A stretch of 64,000 nt of DNA from Thermococcus camini (GTDB lineage Archaea; Methanobacteriota_B; Thermococci; Thermococcales; Thermococcaceae): positions 1,864,277-1,928,276 of the forward strand of contig NZ_LR881183.1 in assembly GCF_904067545.1 (NCBI RefSeq), written 5' to 3'. The notes under the pieces are model-generated. The model worked only from the letters and a program-made list of their open reading frames with translations, was not told the DNA's origin and made no database searches. The translations under genes and the position numbers were made by a program. Of this stretch, positions 43,913 to 52,856 are shown one piece after another. The stretch's first letter is position 1; each line of letters opens with the position of its first letter.

Positions 43913-44175
43913 ACGCCCTTTCGATGGACATGGTCATACAGTTCGGAATACTCCTCGGCGTGCTGGTAGCGGCCTACATCACGATAACCATGCGCGACCT
44001 GCTCAGCGCGGCCATCGCTTCGGCAGCCATGAGCCTGCTTCTCAGCCTGGAGTTTTACATGCTCCACGCGCCGGATGTTGCGATAGCCGAGGCCGCGGTC
44101 GGAGCCGGCGTCGTTACGGCCATAGTCGTGTATGGAATTGCCAAAACGGAGAGATGGGAGCGTGAGGGACCATGA
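43909..44175 (+). CDS. mbhD: Mbh cluster 1 subunit D (DUF4040)
   Basis: 88 aa, three helices, matching the extra segment found at the C-terminus of MrpA-like chains: LLSAAIASAAMSLLLSLEFY and [20 protein letters not shown]. In Mbh structures D and E together replace the end of the MrpA subunit and lie along the ion path. Confidence 0.9.
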   Translation: MNALSMDMVIQFGILLGVLVAAYITITMRDLLSAAIASAAMSLLLSLEFYMLHAPDVAIAEAAVGAGVVTAIVVYGIAKTERWEREGP

Positions 44176-44468
44176 AGAGGACTTTCGGAGCTCTCGCACT
44201 GCTGTTCCTCCTCGGAGTGCTGCTCGTCGTTGCGAGCCCTTCAACAGGAATAAAGTTCGGCCTCGGCGGGGACGAGTGGACGAAGTACCGCTACACCGAC
44301 CAGTACTACATAGACCACGGCCTTGAGGAGGTCGGCGGAACCAACATAGTCACCGACATAGTGTTCGACTACCGTGGCTACGATACCCTTGGAGAGGCTA
44401 CCGTTCTCTTCACTGCAATAGCAGGAGCTGTGGCTCTGCTAAGGCCCTGGAGGAGGGATGAAGAATGA
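44172..44468 (+). CDS. mbhE: Mbh cluster 1 subunit E
   Basis: 98 aa with an N-terminal helix, an outside segment (YYIDHGLEEVGGTNIVTDIV) and the family motif [19 protein letters not shown] before the second helix. Corresponds to the MrpA/MrpB linker region as a separate chain. Four-base overlaps on both sides. Confidence 0.9.
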   Translation: MKRTFGALALLFLLGVLLVVASPSTGIKFGLGGDEWTKYRYTDQYYIDHGLEEVGGTNIVTDIVFDYRGYDTLGEATVLFTAIAGAVALLRPWRRDEE

Positions 44469-44926
44469 ACCGCCGTTCGGCGCAGAGTGACATGGGACTG
44501 ATCGTTAAGACCACCGCGAGGGCCACCATCCCGCTCATAGGAATCTTCGGCGCCTACATAGTTTCCCACGGTCATCTCACGCCAGGAGGCGGCTTCCAGG
44601 GTGGAGCGACCATAGCGGGAGCCGGGATACTGTTCCTCATAGCCTTCGGGCTGGGCGAGATGAAGAGGCGCTACAACCACCACCTCTACTCGGCCCTCGA
44701 GGGTCTCGGCGGCCTGGTATTCCTCGGTGCGGCGATGCTCGGACTGGGGGTTGCGTTCTTCTACAACACGCTGTGGCACAACGGGCCGGTCTTCAACGGC
44801 CAGCCGGGAACGCTGCTCTCTGCCGGATACCTGCCGGTAATGAACCTCGCCGTGGGACTGAAGGTCTTCGCGGGACTGGTCAGCGCGATGGTGGCTATAG
44901 CAGCGTACAGGAGGTGGAACGAATGA
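44465..44926 (+). CDS. mbhF: Mbh cluster 1 subunit F (MrpB-like)
   Basis: 153 aa, four helices. MrpB signature [20 protein letters not shown] at residues 35-54. Ends in AAYRRWNE, with the next ATG overlapping its stop. Confidence 0.92.
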   Translation: MNRRSAQSDMGLIVKTTARATIPLIGIFGAYIVSHGHLTPGGGFQGGATIAGAGILFLIAFGLGEMKRRYNHHLYSALEGLGGLVFLGAAMLGLGVAFFYNTLWHNGPVFNGQPGTLLSAGYLPVMNLAVGLKVFAGLVSAMVAIAAYRRWNE

Positions 44927-45282
44927 TACCGTTCCAGTTCATCACGGCGTTCCTGCTAATAGCCATGGGAATCTACGCCCTCCTCTACAAGAGGAACCTC
45001 ATCAAGCTCATACTGGCCCTCAACATCATAGATGCAGGCATCCACCTGCTCCTCATAAGCTTCGGATACCGCATAGAGGCTGGCCAGATACCGACGGCGC
45101 CAATCTACACGGGCTACGAGACCGTAAAGAGCGCCATGGTCGCCCCGATTCCGCAGGCGCTTACGCTCACCAGCATAGTCATCGGAGTCTGCGTTCTCTC
45201 GCTGGCGATGGCCCTCACGGTGAACGCCTACAGGCACTACGGAAGCCTCGACGTTAACAAGCTCAGGAGGTTGAGAGGATGA
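44923..45282 (+). CDS. mbhG: Mbh cluster 1 subunit G (MrpC/NuoK-like)
   Basis: 119 aa from ATG 44923 (MIPFQFITAFLLIAMGIYAL), three helices. Motifs KRNLIKLILALNIIDAGIHL and PQALTLTSIVIGVCVLSLAM are those of MrpC/NuoK subunits. The frame extending back to 44773 is a shadow within mbhF. Confidence 0.92.
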   Translation: MIPFQFITAFLLIAMGIYALLYKRNLIKLILALNIIDAGIHLLLISFGYRIEAGQIPTAPIYTGYETVKSAMVAPIPQALTLTSIVIGVCVLSLAMALTVNAYRHYGSLDVNKLRRLRG

Positions 45283-46820
45283 ACGGGCTGATCCCATACC
45301 TCATCATAGCCCCGCTCCTTGGAGCGTTCGCACTGCCCATAGTGGGCCTCGCGGGAAGGAAGGCCAGGGGGGCCTGGGCGATATTCATAACCGGCATCAC
45401 CCTCGGCGTCGCGGCCGGACTGTTCAAAGAAGTCTGGGAGAGCGGCGAGATACTCGTCTACACCCTTGGAGCGAAGAGCCCCCTTGGAAACGGCGTTCCG
45501 TTCCCGATAAGGATAGTCTGGGAGGTCGACCTGCTGGGCGCGCTCTTCGCCCTGATGGTGGCATTCATAACCTTCGTGGCCGTGCTCTACTCCAGCGAAT
45601 ACATGAAGCACGACACGGGGCTTGAGAAGTACTATGCCCTGGTCCTCGTCCTCGAGGTCGGCATGCTCGGCATAGCGGTAACCGGCGACCTGTTCAACTT
45701 CTACGTCTTCCTGGAGATAATGAGCATAGCGAGCTACGCGCTGGTGGCGTTTAGAAACGACACCTGGGAGGGCATCGAGGCGGGCATAAAGTACATGTTC
45801 GTCGGCTCCCTCGCCAGCTCGTTCATCCTCCTCGGCATAGTGCTCCTCTACGGCCAGTACGGAACGCTGACGATGGCATATCTGGCCAAGATGATAGCCG
45901 AGAACCCGACATTTACAGCAAAGGTGGCCCTCGGTCTCCTCGCGGGCGGACTGCTCTTCAAGAGCGGCGCCGTTCCGGTGCACATGTGGCTCGCAGACGC
46001 ACACCCGGCCGCCCCGAGCTCGATAAGTGCGATGCTCTCTGGCCTCGTCATCAAGATAGGGGGAACCTACGCCCTGGCGAGGCTCGCCTTCAGCGTCTTC
46101 AGCGCCGGAATCAGCACCAGAACGGTCGGCTGGATAATCATATTCTTCGCCTGCGTGACCCTCATAGTCGGAAACGCGATGGCGGTGATACAGACCGACA
46201 TGAAGAGGCTCTTCGCCTTCTCCAGCGTCGGCCAGATCGGCTACATCCTTCTCGGCATAGGAATTGGCCTCGCCGCGTACGGAAGCGACGTCGGCCAGGT
46301 TGCCCTTGCCGGAGCGATATACCACACCGTGAATCACGCGATAATGAAGGCCCTCCTGTTCCTCGTCGCGGGAGCGGTCATACACGGGCTCGGAACCAAG
46401 AACCTCAACGAGCTGAGCGGAATAGCCAGAAAGATGCCGGTCACGAGCTTCGCCTTCCTGGTCGGTGCGGCCGCGATAATCGGCCTCCCGCCGCTCAACG
46501 GCTTCGCGAGCAAGTGGCTCATCTACGAGAGCTCGGCGCTCTTCAACCCGTTCCTCGCGGCAGTAGCCGTCATAGGCACGGCCTTCTGTACCGCCGCCTA
46601 CATCAGGGTGCTCTTCACGTTCTTCGGAAGGCCGAGCGAGAGGGTCATGAATGCCAGCGAGCCAGGGAAGGCCATGCTTGTGCCGATGCTCATACTGGTG
46701 GCGGCAATAATCGTCATGGGACTCTTCCCATGGGCCATAAGCGACAAGGTCATGCTTCCGGCGGCAAAGACTCTGGAGAACATAGGTGCCTACGTTTCGG
46801 CGGTGCTGGGGGGTGCGTGA
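45279..46820 (+). CDS. mbhH: Mbh cluster 1 subunit H (MrpD/NuoN antiporter-like)
   Basis: 513 aa, about fourteen helices. Conserved antiporter features: HDTGLEKYYALVLVLEVGML with the key helix-5 glutamate, VTGDLFNFYVFLEIMSIASY, GAVPVHMWLADAHPAAPSSI, and VIQTDMKRLFAFSSVGQIGY. It carries the ion channel driven by hydrogenase turnover. Only one H gene is present, unlike Mbx clusters, which have two. Confidence 0.94.
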   Translation: MNGLIPYLIIAPLLGAFALPIVGLAGRKARGAWAIFITGITLGVAAGLFKEVWESGEILVYTLGAKSPLGNGVPFPIRIVWEVDLLGALFALMVAFITFVAVLYSSEYMKHDTGLEKYYALVLVLEVGMLGIAVTGDLFNFYVFLEIMSIASYALVAFRNDTWEGIEAGIKYMFVGSLASSFILLGIVLLYGQYGTLTMAYLAKMIAENPTFTAKVALGLLAGGLLFKSGAVPVHMWLADAHPAAPSSISAMLSGLVIKIGGTYALARLAFSVFSAGISTRTVGWIIIFFACVTLIVGNAMAVIQTDMKRLFAFSSVGQIGYILLGIGIGLAAYGSDVGQVALAGAIYHTVNHAIMKALLFLVAGAVIHGLGTKNLNELSGIARKMPVTSFAFLVGAAAIIGLPPLNGFASKWLIYESSALFNPFLAAVAVIGTAFCTAAYIRVLFTFFGRPSERVMNASEPGKAMLVPMLILVAAIIVMGLFPWAISDKVMLPAAKTLENIGAYVSAVLGGA

Positions 46821-46821
46821 A

Positions 46822-47169
46822 ATGTTTGGCTACTGGGATGCACTCTACTTCGTTTACGTCTTTGCCATAGGCCTGCTCATCTCGTACGCCCTCTACAAGT
46901 GGGCCGAGAGGTCAAGCACGGGAACGAGGAGAACCGGCGATGGAACGAAGATATTCCTCAGCGGTGAGGATCAGGACGAGGTTATTCCACAGTTCGAGCA
47001 CTTCCAGGGCTACGTCACAGGGAGGCACGTCATGTGGGGCCTCATAAGGGGAATCCACAGGATGTTTCTCATCTTCCGCAGGGAGCACACCGGGCTGCTG
47101 AGCGACTACATCAGCTACCTGCTCGTCACGACCGCGATAATTGTGGGAGCGCTGATAGTGTGGGGATGA
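46822..47169 (+). CDS. mbhI: Mbh cluster 1 subunit I
   Basis: 115 aa from ATG 46822 (MFGYWDALYFVYVFAIGLLI), one base after the mbhH stop. One N-terminal helix, a cytoplasmic loop (FLSGEDQDEVIPQFEHFQGY) and a C-terminal helix (YLLVTTAIIVGALIVWG). In Mbh the I subunit bridges the antiporter and hydrogenase modules. Confidence 0.88.
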   Translation: MFGYWDALYFVYVFAIGLLISYALYKWAERSSTGTRRTGDGTKIFLSGEDQDEVIPQFEHFQGYVTGRHVMWGLIRGIHRMFLIFRREHTGLLSDYISYLLVTTAIIVGALIVWG

Positions 47170-47182
47170 GGAGGTGAGATGA

Positions 47183-47704
47183 ATGGCGATTAAGGTTACA
47201 AGGGCAGAGACCAATGTCAGCTCAAACTTCCCGGAGCGCGAGAGGCTTGAGAGGGAGATATCAAAGCTCTGCAGGTATATAGGACGCTCACCCTGGGTGT
47301 TCCACGTGAACAGCGGCAGCTGCAACGGCTGCGACATAGAGATAATAGCCGCCCTAACCCCGAGGTACGACGCCGAGCGCTTCGGTGTGAAGCTCGTCGG
47401 AACGCCGAGACACGCCGACATACTGCTCGTAACCGGGCCGGTGACCGACCAGAGCCTTGAGAGGGTCAAGCTGGTCTACGAGCAGACTCCGGACCCGAAG
47501 GTTGTCATAGCCGTCGGAGCGTGCCCCACCGGCGGAAGCGTGTTCTTCGAGAGCCCCTTCACCAACGCTCCGCTGGACAGGCACATACCGGTGGACGTCT
47601 TCGTACCCGGCTGCCCGCCTAGACCGGAAGCGATACTCTACGGAGTCGTGCTCGGCCTGCAGAAGCTGATTGAGAAGATTGAAGGGAAGGGGGTAGGGAA
47701 ATGA
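47183..47704 (+). CDS. mbhJ: Mbh cluster 1 small hydrogenase subunit J
   Basis: 173 aa. The four cysteines of the proximal [4Fe-4S] cluster are present: SGSCNGCDIEIIAAL, GACPTGGSVF and PGCPPRPEAI (NuoB-like fold). GGAGGTGA (47170-47177) precedes ATG 47183; this is the only clear gap in the operon and may mark the separate expression level of the hydrogenase module. Confidence 0.94.
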   Translation: MAIKVTRAETNVSSNFPERERLEREISKLCRYIGRSPWVFHVNSGSCNGCDIEIIAALTPRYDAERFGVKLVGTPRHADILLVTGPVTDQSLERVKLVYEQTPDPKVVIAVGACPTGGSVFFESPFTNAPLDRHIPVDVFVPGCPPRPEAILYGVVLGLQKLIEKIEGKGVGK

Positions 47705-48225
47705 ACGTTGACGAGTTCGTTAAAGCCTTTGGCGAGAGGTTCCCCGAGGCCGAGATAAGGGTGAGCGAGAACAAGCAGCCCCACCCGAAGAGGCGCGTCT
47801 GGGTCGAGATAGACAGGGAGAAGTTCCACGACGCCATGAAGTTCGTCAAGGAGCTCGACCCGAAGGCCCAGTTCTCCATCATAATCGGAATGGACGCCGG
47901 CGACAGACTGCTCGCCAAGTACCACCTGGAGATGTTCTGGGAGGAGGGGGGGAGCCTGTCGCTCGTCATAGGGACGAGCGTCCCCAAGGACGACCCCAAA
48001 CTGCCGACGGTCACAGACATCTTCCCGAGCGCACTGCCCTACGAGAGGGAGAACCAGGAGTTCCTCGGGCTGTTCTTCGAGGGAATCCCAGACCCAAGGA
48101 GGCTTTTCCTGCCCGACGACTTCCCGGAGGGAATCTACCCGCTGAGGCTCGACGAGACTGGCATCAAGCCGGAGATGGTGAAGAACGCAGGACACCCCTA
48201 TAGAATGGGGGGTGAAAAGAAATGA
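47701..48225 (+). CDS. mbhK: Mbh cluster 1 subunit K (NuoC-like)
   Basis: 174 aa. NuoC features: LPTVTDIFPSALPYERENQE, FLGLFFEGIPDPRRLFLPDD and FPEGIYPLRL. It supports the large subunit in the cytoplasmic arm. Overlaps mbhJ and mbhL by four bases. Confidence 0.92.
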   Translation: MNVDEFVKAFGERFPEAEIRVSENKQPHPKRRVWVEIDREKFHDAMKFVKELDPKAQFSIIIGMDAGDRLLAKYHLEMFWEEGGSLSLVIGTSVPKDDPKLPTVTDIFPSALPYERENQEFLGLFFEGIPDPRRLFLPDDFPEGIYPLRLDETGIKPEMVKNAGHPYRMGGEKK

Positions 48226-49517
48226 ACGGAAAGCTTGAGTACTGGGTTAAGGTACCCATCGGACCCATTCACCCAGCACTGGAGGAGCCCGAGAAGTTCA
48301 TCATCACGCTCGACGGAGAGAGGATAATCAACGTCGACGTCAAGCTCGGCTACAACCTCAGGGGCCTGGAATGGATAGCCATGAGGAGAAACTACATCCA
48401 GATCCTCTACCTCGCCGAGAGGATATGCGGAATCTGCTCCTTCTCCCACAACCACACCTATTCGAGAGCCGTTGAGGAGATAGCGGGCATAGAGGTACCC
48501 GAGAGGGCCGAGTACATCCGTGTGATAATCGGCGAGCTCGAGAGGATCCACTCCCACCTGCTCAACCTCGGAGTCGTTGGACACACCATAGGCTACGACA
48601 CCACCCTCCACCTCAGCTGGCTCGCCCGCGAGCGCGTCATGGACATCCTCGAGGCCATAGGCGGCAACAGGGTCAACTACTCCATCAACACCATCGGCGG
48701 CGTGAGGAGGGACCTGGAGGAGAAGCACATCAGGGCCATACTCGACATGATAGATAACTACAGGAACGAGGTCATGCCCAAGATAGAGGAGATATTCCTC
48801 TACGATCCGACGGTCGAGGCCAGGCTGAGAGACGCTGGCGTTATTCCCAAGAGGATAGCCATCGAGTACAGCGCCCAGGGACCGACTGCCAGGGGAAGCG
48901 GCGTGAAGAAGGACGTCCGCTACAACGAGAGGCTGAGCGTCTACCCTGACCTCGGCGTGAAGCCGATAACGCCCAAGGAGTTCACCGGAGTTGTCAAGGG
49001 GGACGTTTTCGACAGGATGGTCGTCCGCGTTGGGGAGCTCTGGCAGAGCATGGAGCTCATAGAGAGGGCCATAGACCAGATGCCAGAGGGCAAGATAAAG
49101 GCAGTTCCAAAGGACAACACCCTCCTGTTCCAGCTCAAGAAAGCCGAGGGGGAGGGAATAGGCAGGTACGAGGCGCCGCGCGGAGAACTCATCCACTACG
49201 TCATGGGCCAGAAGGGCAGGGACGTTCCGGCGAAGTGGAAGATGCGTGAACCGACCTTCCCGAACCTGTTCGCGATAGCCAGGGCGCTGGTCGGCGAGCA
49301 GGTGGCGGACGTCCCGGTCGCGATAGCCTCGATAGACCCGTGCCTGAGCTGTACGGATAGGGTCGCGGTTATCGATGCGAACACTGGGGGGAAGAAGGTC
49401 CTCACCGAGAGGGACCTCCTTAAGCTCTCCATCGAGAAGACGAGGGAGCTGAACCCGAACGTTAGGGCGAAGCCCGAAGTTGTTGGGGTAGGCTGCCCAA
49501 GGGGTGGTGTCCTATGA
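48222..49517 (+). CDS. mbhL: Mbh cluster 1 large [NiFe] hydrogenase subunit L
   Basis: 431 aa. Both NiFe-binding pairs are intact: ERICGICSFSHNH (cysteines near residues 68 and 71) and SIDPCLSCTDRVAV (near 374 and 377). Catalytic site for 2H+ to H2 with ferredoxin electrons. About 50 residues follow the second CxxC (GVGCPRGGVL at the end), so there may be C-terminal processing; no maturation protease gene is in the window. Confidence 0.96.
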   Translation: MNGKLEYWVKVPIGPIHPALEEPEKFIITLDGERIINVDVKLGYNLRGLEWIAMRRNYIQILYLAERICGICSFSHNHTYSRAVEEIAGIEVPERAEYIRVIIGELERIHSHLLNLGVVGHTIGYDTTLHLSWLARERVMDILEAIGGNRVNYSINTIGGVRRDLEEKHIRAILDMIDNYRNEVMPKIEEIFLYDPTVEARLRDAGVIPKRIAIEYSAQGPTARGSGVKKDVRYNERLSVYPDLGVKPITPKEFTGVVKGDVFDRMVVRVGELWQSMELIERAIDQMPEGKIKAVPKDNTLLFQLKKAEGEGIGRYEAPRGELIHYVMGQKGRDVPAKWKMREPTFPNLFAIARALVGEQVADVPVAIASIDPCLSCTDRVAVIDANTGGKKVLTERDLLKLSIEKTRELNPNVRAKPEVVGVGCPRGGVL

Positions 49518-50503
49518 ACGTCCTCTACGCAACGCTCGGATTCCTGGGGATTTACGCTTACGTATCCTTCGCCTCACTGCTCTGGGGAGGCATAGACAGG
49601 AAGCTGGTTGCGAGGATGCAGCGCAGGATGGGCCCCCCGCTGCTCCAGCCCTTCTACGACTTCCTGAAGCTGGTGGGCAAGGAGTCCATAATCCCAAGGG
49701 ACGCCAACAGGTTCTTCGAGCTGGCCCCCGTGCTGGCCCTCGCCACCTCCATCGCCCTGCTCGCCTACACTCCCCTCGGCTTTGAACCAATCTTCGGAAC
49801 CAAGGGTGACGTGATACTCTTCATCTACCTGCTGACCCTAATCGGCTTCCTCAGGGTCGTCGGTGCCGTTAGCTCGGGCTCTCCCTACGCCCAGATAGGT
49901 GCCCAGAGGGAGATGGTAATCCTCGTCTCCAGGGAGGGACCGATGATGCTGGCCCTCTTCACCATACTCTGGCGCCTCAATGAGCTCGGCGTCACCAAGC
50001 CCTTCAGCATGGGCACCTTCTACGAGCACAACGTCTGGGAGCTCGGGACGCCGATGAGCATAATAGGGGCCGTGGTGCTCCTGCTCGTCTTCATGGCCTG
50101 GCTCGCCAGCGAGATTGAGGTCGGCTACTTCGACATCCCCGAGGCCGAGACCGAGCTCGCCGAGGGGACGATGGCCGAGTACAGCGGAAGGCACCTGGCC
50201 CTCTTCGAGCTGGCCAGCGCGATAAAGGCCTTCGTGAGCGCGAGCCTCGTCGTGGCGATATTCTTCCCCTGGGGCATATCCGGCTACATCGGGCTCACGG
50301 GGCTTCCGGCGGTTGTCATGGACCTGCTCTTCCACACCCTCAAGGTCTTTGGGGTCCTCTTCGTGAGCATGAGCCTTTTCAGGGCGGTAACGGGAAGGCT
50401 CAGGATAAACCAGGCGGTGACCCTGTTCTGGACCAGGATGCTTCCGGCCGCAATAGTGGGAGCACTGCTGCTGGCAATAGACACCCTGGGGGTGGTGGTA
50501 TGA
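49514..50503 (+). CDS. mbhM: Mbh cluster 1 subunit M (NuoH-like)
   Basis: 329 aa, eight helices. Motifs shared with complex I NuoH: RMQRRMGPPLLQPFYDFLKL, AQREMVILVSREGPMM and EVGYFDIPEAETELAEGTMA. It anchors the hydrogenase arm and forms the start of the coupling path. Confidence 0.94.
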   Translation: MNVLYATLGFLGIYAYVSFASLLWGGIDRKLVARMQRRMGPPLLQPFYDFLKLVGKESIIPRDANRFFELAPVLALATSIALLAYTPLGFEPIFGTKGDVILFIYLLTLIGFLRVVGAVSSGSPYAQIGAQREMVILVSREGPMMLALFTILWRLNELGVTKPFSMGTFYEHNVWELGTPMSIIGAVVLLLVFMAWLASEIEVGYFDIPEAETELAEGTMAEYSGRHLALFELASAIKAFVSASLVVAIFFPWGISGYIGLTGLPAVVMDLLFHTLKVFGVLFVSMSLFRAVTGRLRINQAVTLFWTRMLPAAIVGALLLAIDTLGVVV

Positions 50504-50919
50504 GGATCCCACCGACGCTCTCAGCCGTGCTGAGCAACCTGTTCAAGAAGCCGGCAACCAATCCGTTTCCGGCCAGCGATCCGGTTCCGACTCCAGAGGG
50601 CTTCAGGGGCAAGCTCAACTACGACGTCGAGAAGTGCGTCGGCTGCAGGCTCTGCGTCATGGTCTGCCCGGCGGGGGTTATAGAATACGTCCCCGAGGTC
50701 AGGAAGGTCACCTTCTGGCTCGGAAGGTGCGTCTTCTGCCAGCAGTGTGTGGACGTCTGCCCCGTAAAGGCCCTGGAGATGAGCGACGAGTTCCTCCTGG
50801 CGACGGACGACAAGTACAACGACAACCTCCGCTGGTTCAAGGAGGATGAGATAGAGGAGCTCAAAAAGAAGCTGGAGGAGCAGAAGAAGGCCAAAGGGGC
50901 CGAGTCCCAGAAGAAGTAG
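50500..50919 (+). CDS. mbhN: Mbh cluster 1 ferredoxin-like subunit N (NuoI-like)
   Basis: 139 aa with two [4Fe-4S] motifs: KCVGCRLCVMVCPAG and RCVFCQQCVDVCPVK. It takes electrons from ferredoxin. The lysine-rich C-terminus (KKLEEQKKAKGAESQKK) ends the operon; a T-rich tract (TTGTTTTT, 50931-50938) follows. Confidence 0.94.
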   Translation: MRIPPTLSAVLSNLFKKPATNPFPASDPVPTPEGFRGKLNYDVEKCVGCRLCVMVCPAGVIEYVPEVRKVTFWLGRCVFCQQCVDVCPVKALEMSDEFLLATDDKYNDNLRWFKEDEIEELKKKLEEQKKAKGAESQKK

Positions 50920-51061
50920 CCCCTCTTCCCTTGTTTTTCCCACCGACGATTTCAGTTCCATAATGAACTTTTCTGAACGCTCATCCCCCTTAATCTACTA
51001 CAACGTACAGTTTTATGGACGTACGTCAAGAGTCGTCCAATTTATATTTGTCAAATTTCTG

Positions 51062-51078
51062 GTTATTAACCATTTGTT
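51062..51078. promoter_or_regulatory. SurR site of hydrogenase cluster 2
   Basis: GTT-ATT-AAC-CATTT-GTT, an exact GTTn3AACn5GTT, ending about ten bases before the TATA box, an activator-like position. A second GTTn3AAC (GTTTAAAAC) is in the leader at 51147-51155. Confidence 0.78.
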
Positions 51079-51088
51079 TTAGAAACCC

Positions 51089-51100
51089 ATTTATAAAAAT
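51089..51100 (+). promoter_or_regulatory. TATA box of hydrogenase cluster 2
   Basis: ATTTATAAAAAT predicts transcription near 51120, leaving a leader of about 55 bases that resembles the leader of cluster 1. Confidence 0.65.
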
Positions 51101-51174
51101 TTAGCCAATTTATAATCGAGATTTCGGGAAAATACGCCCGATAAGGGTTTAAAACCTAAAGTTGAGGTGGGAAA

Positions 51175-51678
51175 ATGGGGTTTGCCGCACCGTTCCTGTG
51201 GTCCCTTATCGTCTACCTGCTCCTCACAGCAGGTTCCGGCAATGTCATCGCCTGGAGCCCCGGGGAGCTGGTTGCAGGAATTGTAATAGCGGCCATCATC
51301 GGCTACGCCACAAAGGAAGTCATGGACGAAAAGGTGGACTACTTCTTCAGCCCAAGGAGATGGCTACTCTTCATAGTCTACGCGATAGGGCCGTTCTTCT
51401 TCGCCATGGCCAAGGCGAACATTGACGTAGCTTACCGCGTCATAACCGGCAAAATAAGGCCCGGAATCGTAAGGATATCTCCGGACCTGACCAGAGATGA
51501 GAGCAGGACTCTTCTGGCCAACTCGATAACACTGACCCCTGGAACCTTCACCCTGGAGATAGACGACGAGGGCAACTTCTACGTCCACTGGATAAACGTT
51601 CCGCCCGGGAAGGAGAGGCCCACTCCCGAAGAGCTGTGCGGATACCTTCCAAAATGGGCAAGGAGGATTGCGGAATGA
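51175..51678 (+). CDS. mbhA: Mbh cluster 2 subunit A (MrpE-like)
   Basis: 167 aa, paralog of the cluster 1 subunit: TAGSGNVIAWSPGELVAGIV and LANSITLTPGTFTLEIDDEG, ending PKWARRIAE. GAGGTGGG precedes ATG 51175. First gene of the second complete 14-gene hydrogenase operon, in the same order as the first. Confidence 0.9.
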   Translation: MGFAAPFLWSLIVYLLLTAGSGNVIAWSPGELVAGIVIAAIIGYATKEVMDEKVDYFFSPRRWLLFIVYAIGPFFFAMAKANIDVAYRVITGKIRPGIVRISPDLTRDESRTLLANSITLTPGTFTLEIDDEGNFYVHWINVPPGKERPTPEELCGYLPKWARRIAE

Positions 51679-51977
51679 CGGTCGATGGTATGTTCATGTG
51701 GGCCATGATACTGCTCCTGTTCTCGGCCATGCTGACGCTTATAAGGCTTCTGGCGGGGCCGACGATACCGGACAGAGCCGTTGCGCTCGACTCAATGACG
51801 ACAACAACGGCGGGTGCCATGGTTCTCTACGGCGTTATAACCAGACAGGCTGTCTTCATAGACGTCGCGCTGGTTTACGCGGTCCTGAGCTACATCGCGA
51901 CCCTCTACATAGCCCGCTATCTGGTCAAAAAGAGGGTGGGAGTTGCATGCGAGTGCGAGGAGGGGGAGGCGGTATGA
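51675..51977 (+). CDS. mbhB: Mbh cluster 2 subunit B (MrpF-like)
   Basis: 100 aa from ATG 51675, which overlaps the mbhA stop. MrpF signature GPTIPDRAVALDSMTT. The C-terminus (VKKRVGVACECEEGEAV) is longer than in cluster 1 and carries two cysteines. Confidence 0.9.
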   Translation: MTVDGMFMWAMILLLFSAMLTLIRLLAGPTIPDRAVALDSMTTTTAGAMVLYGVITRQAVFIDVALVYAVLSYIATLYIARYLVKKRVGVACECEEGEAV

Positions 51978-52327
51978 TAGAGTGGGTGATAGCGGTATTC
52001 CTGGCCATCGGCGTGTTCTTCAACCTTCTGGCCAGCGCTGGCATCCTTCGCTTCCCCGACGTCTACACGAGGATACACGCGGCAACAAAATGCACGACCT
52101 TCGGCACGATATTCATAGTGCTGGCCACGGTCACCTACGCGATATACAGCTACTTCTGGGTGGAGAGGGACCCCTCGTGGATAACCATAGGGATACATTC
52201 CGCTCTGGTGGTCATATTCCTTGTCCTCACCAACCCCGTAGGAGCCCACGCCATCGGCAGGGCCGCCAGAAAGTCGGGCATACTACCCCACGGGGCTGTT
52301 ATAGACGAACTGGAGGGTCGCCTATGA
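51974..52327 (+). CDS. mbhC: Mbh cluster 2 subunit C (MrpG-like)
   Basis: 117 aa from ATG 51974 (MIEWVIAVFLAIGVFFNLLA). RFPDVYTRIHAATKCTTFGT and LTNPVGAHAIGRAARKSG are diagnostic. The long frame that runs back to 51668 is a shadow of mbhB. Confidence 0.9.
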   Translation: MIEWVIAVFLAIGVFFNLLASAGILRFPDVYTRIHAATKCTTFGTIFIVLATVTYAIYSYFWVERDPSWITIGIHSALVVIFLVLTNPVGAHAIGRAARKSGILPHGAVIDELEGRL

Positions 52328-52587
52328 ACTTCGAAGAACTCTTCTGGGCGCTTCAGGTCATGGCGGGGCTGGGGCTTCTGGTATCAGCCATAGCGGCGGT
52401 GAGGTTCAAGAACCTTGTCTCAGCGGTCATCGCGATGGCCGTCTTCAGCCTGATACTCTCGCTGGAGTTCTACATACTCCAAGCGCCGGACGTCGCGATA
52501 GCCGAGGCGGGAGTTGGAGCGTGCCTCACGACGGCCATGTACCTTCTGGCAATCAAGAAAACCACCGATGAGGAGGTGATAGAATGA
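52324..52587 (+). CDS. mbhD: Mbh cluster 2 subunit D (DUF4040)
   Basis: 87 aa, three helices; [20 protein letters not shown] and [20 protein letters not shown] match the cluster 1 subunit. Starts at ATG 52324, overlapping the mbhC stop. Confidence 0.88.
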   Translation: MNFEELFWALQVMAGLGLLVSAIAAVRFKNLVSAVIAMAVFSLILSLEFYILQAPDVAIAEAGVGACLTTAMYLLAIKKTTDEEVIE

Positions 52588-52856
52588 GGCGCGCATTAGG
52601 CCTCTTCGCGTTCATGGGCTTCACGCTGTTCCTCCTCGTGGCCGTGACAAGCCTCAGACCCTTCGGCGAGCCGGCTCACACCGAGATGGACTCCTACTTC
52701 ATCGGGCACGCCCAGGAAGAAGCCTCGGCCAACAACGTCGTGACGAGCATAGTCTTCGACTACAGGGGTTTCGATACCCTCGGCGAGGCCACAGTGCTGT
52801 TCACCGCGGTTGCCGGCGTGTTGATGGCCCTCAGAAAGAGGGAGGTGAAAGCATGA
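52584..52856 (+). CDS. mbhE: Mbh cluster 2 subunit E
   Basis: 90 aa with the family motif [19 protein letters not shown] and a preceding [10 protein letters not shown]; shorter outside loop than the cluster 1 protein. Confidence 0.88.
   Translation: MRRALGLFAFMGFTLFLLVAVTSLRPFGEPAHTEMDSYFIGHAQEEASANNVVTSIVFDYRGFDTLGEATVLFTAVAGVLMALRKREVKA

Noticed and set aside
45237-49196. Long antisense frames such as 45237-46385 (-) and 48198-49196 (-)
   Set aside because: They lie entirely under well-identified mbhH and mbhL; high GC at third codon positions keeps the opposite frame open. Products are low-complexity and unlike proteins.
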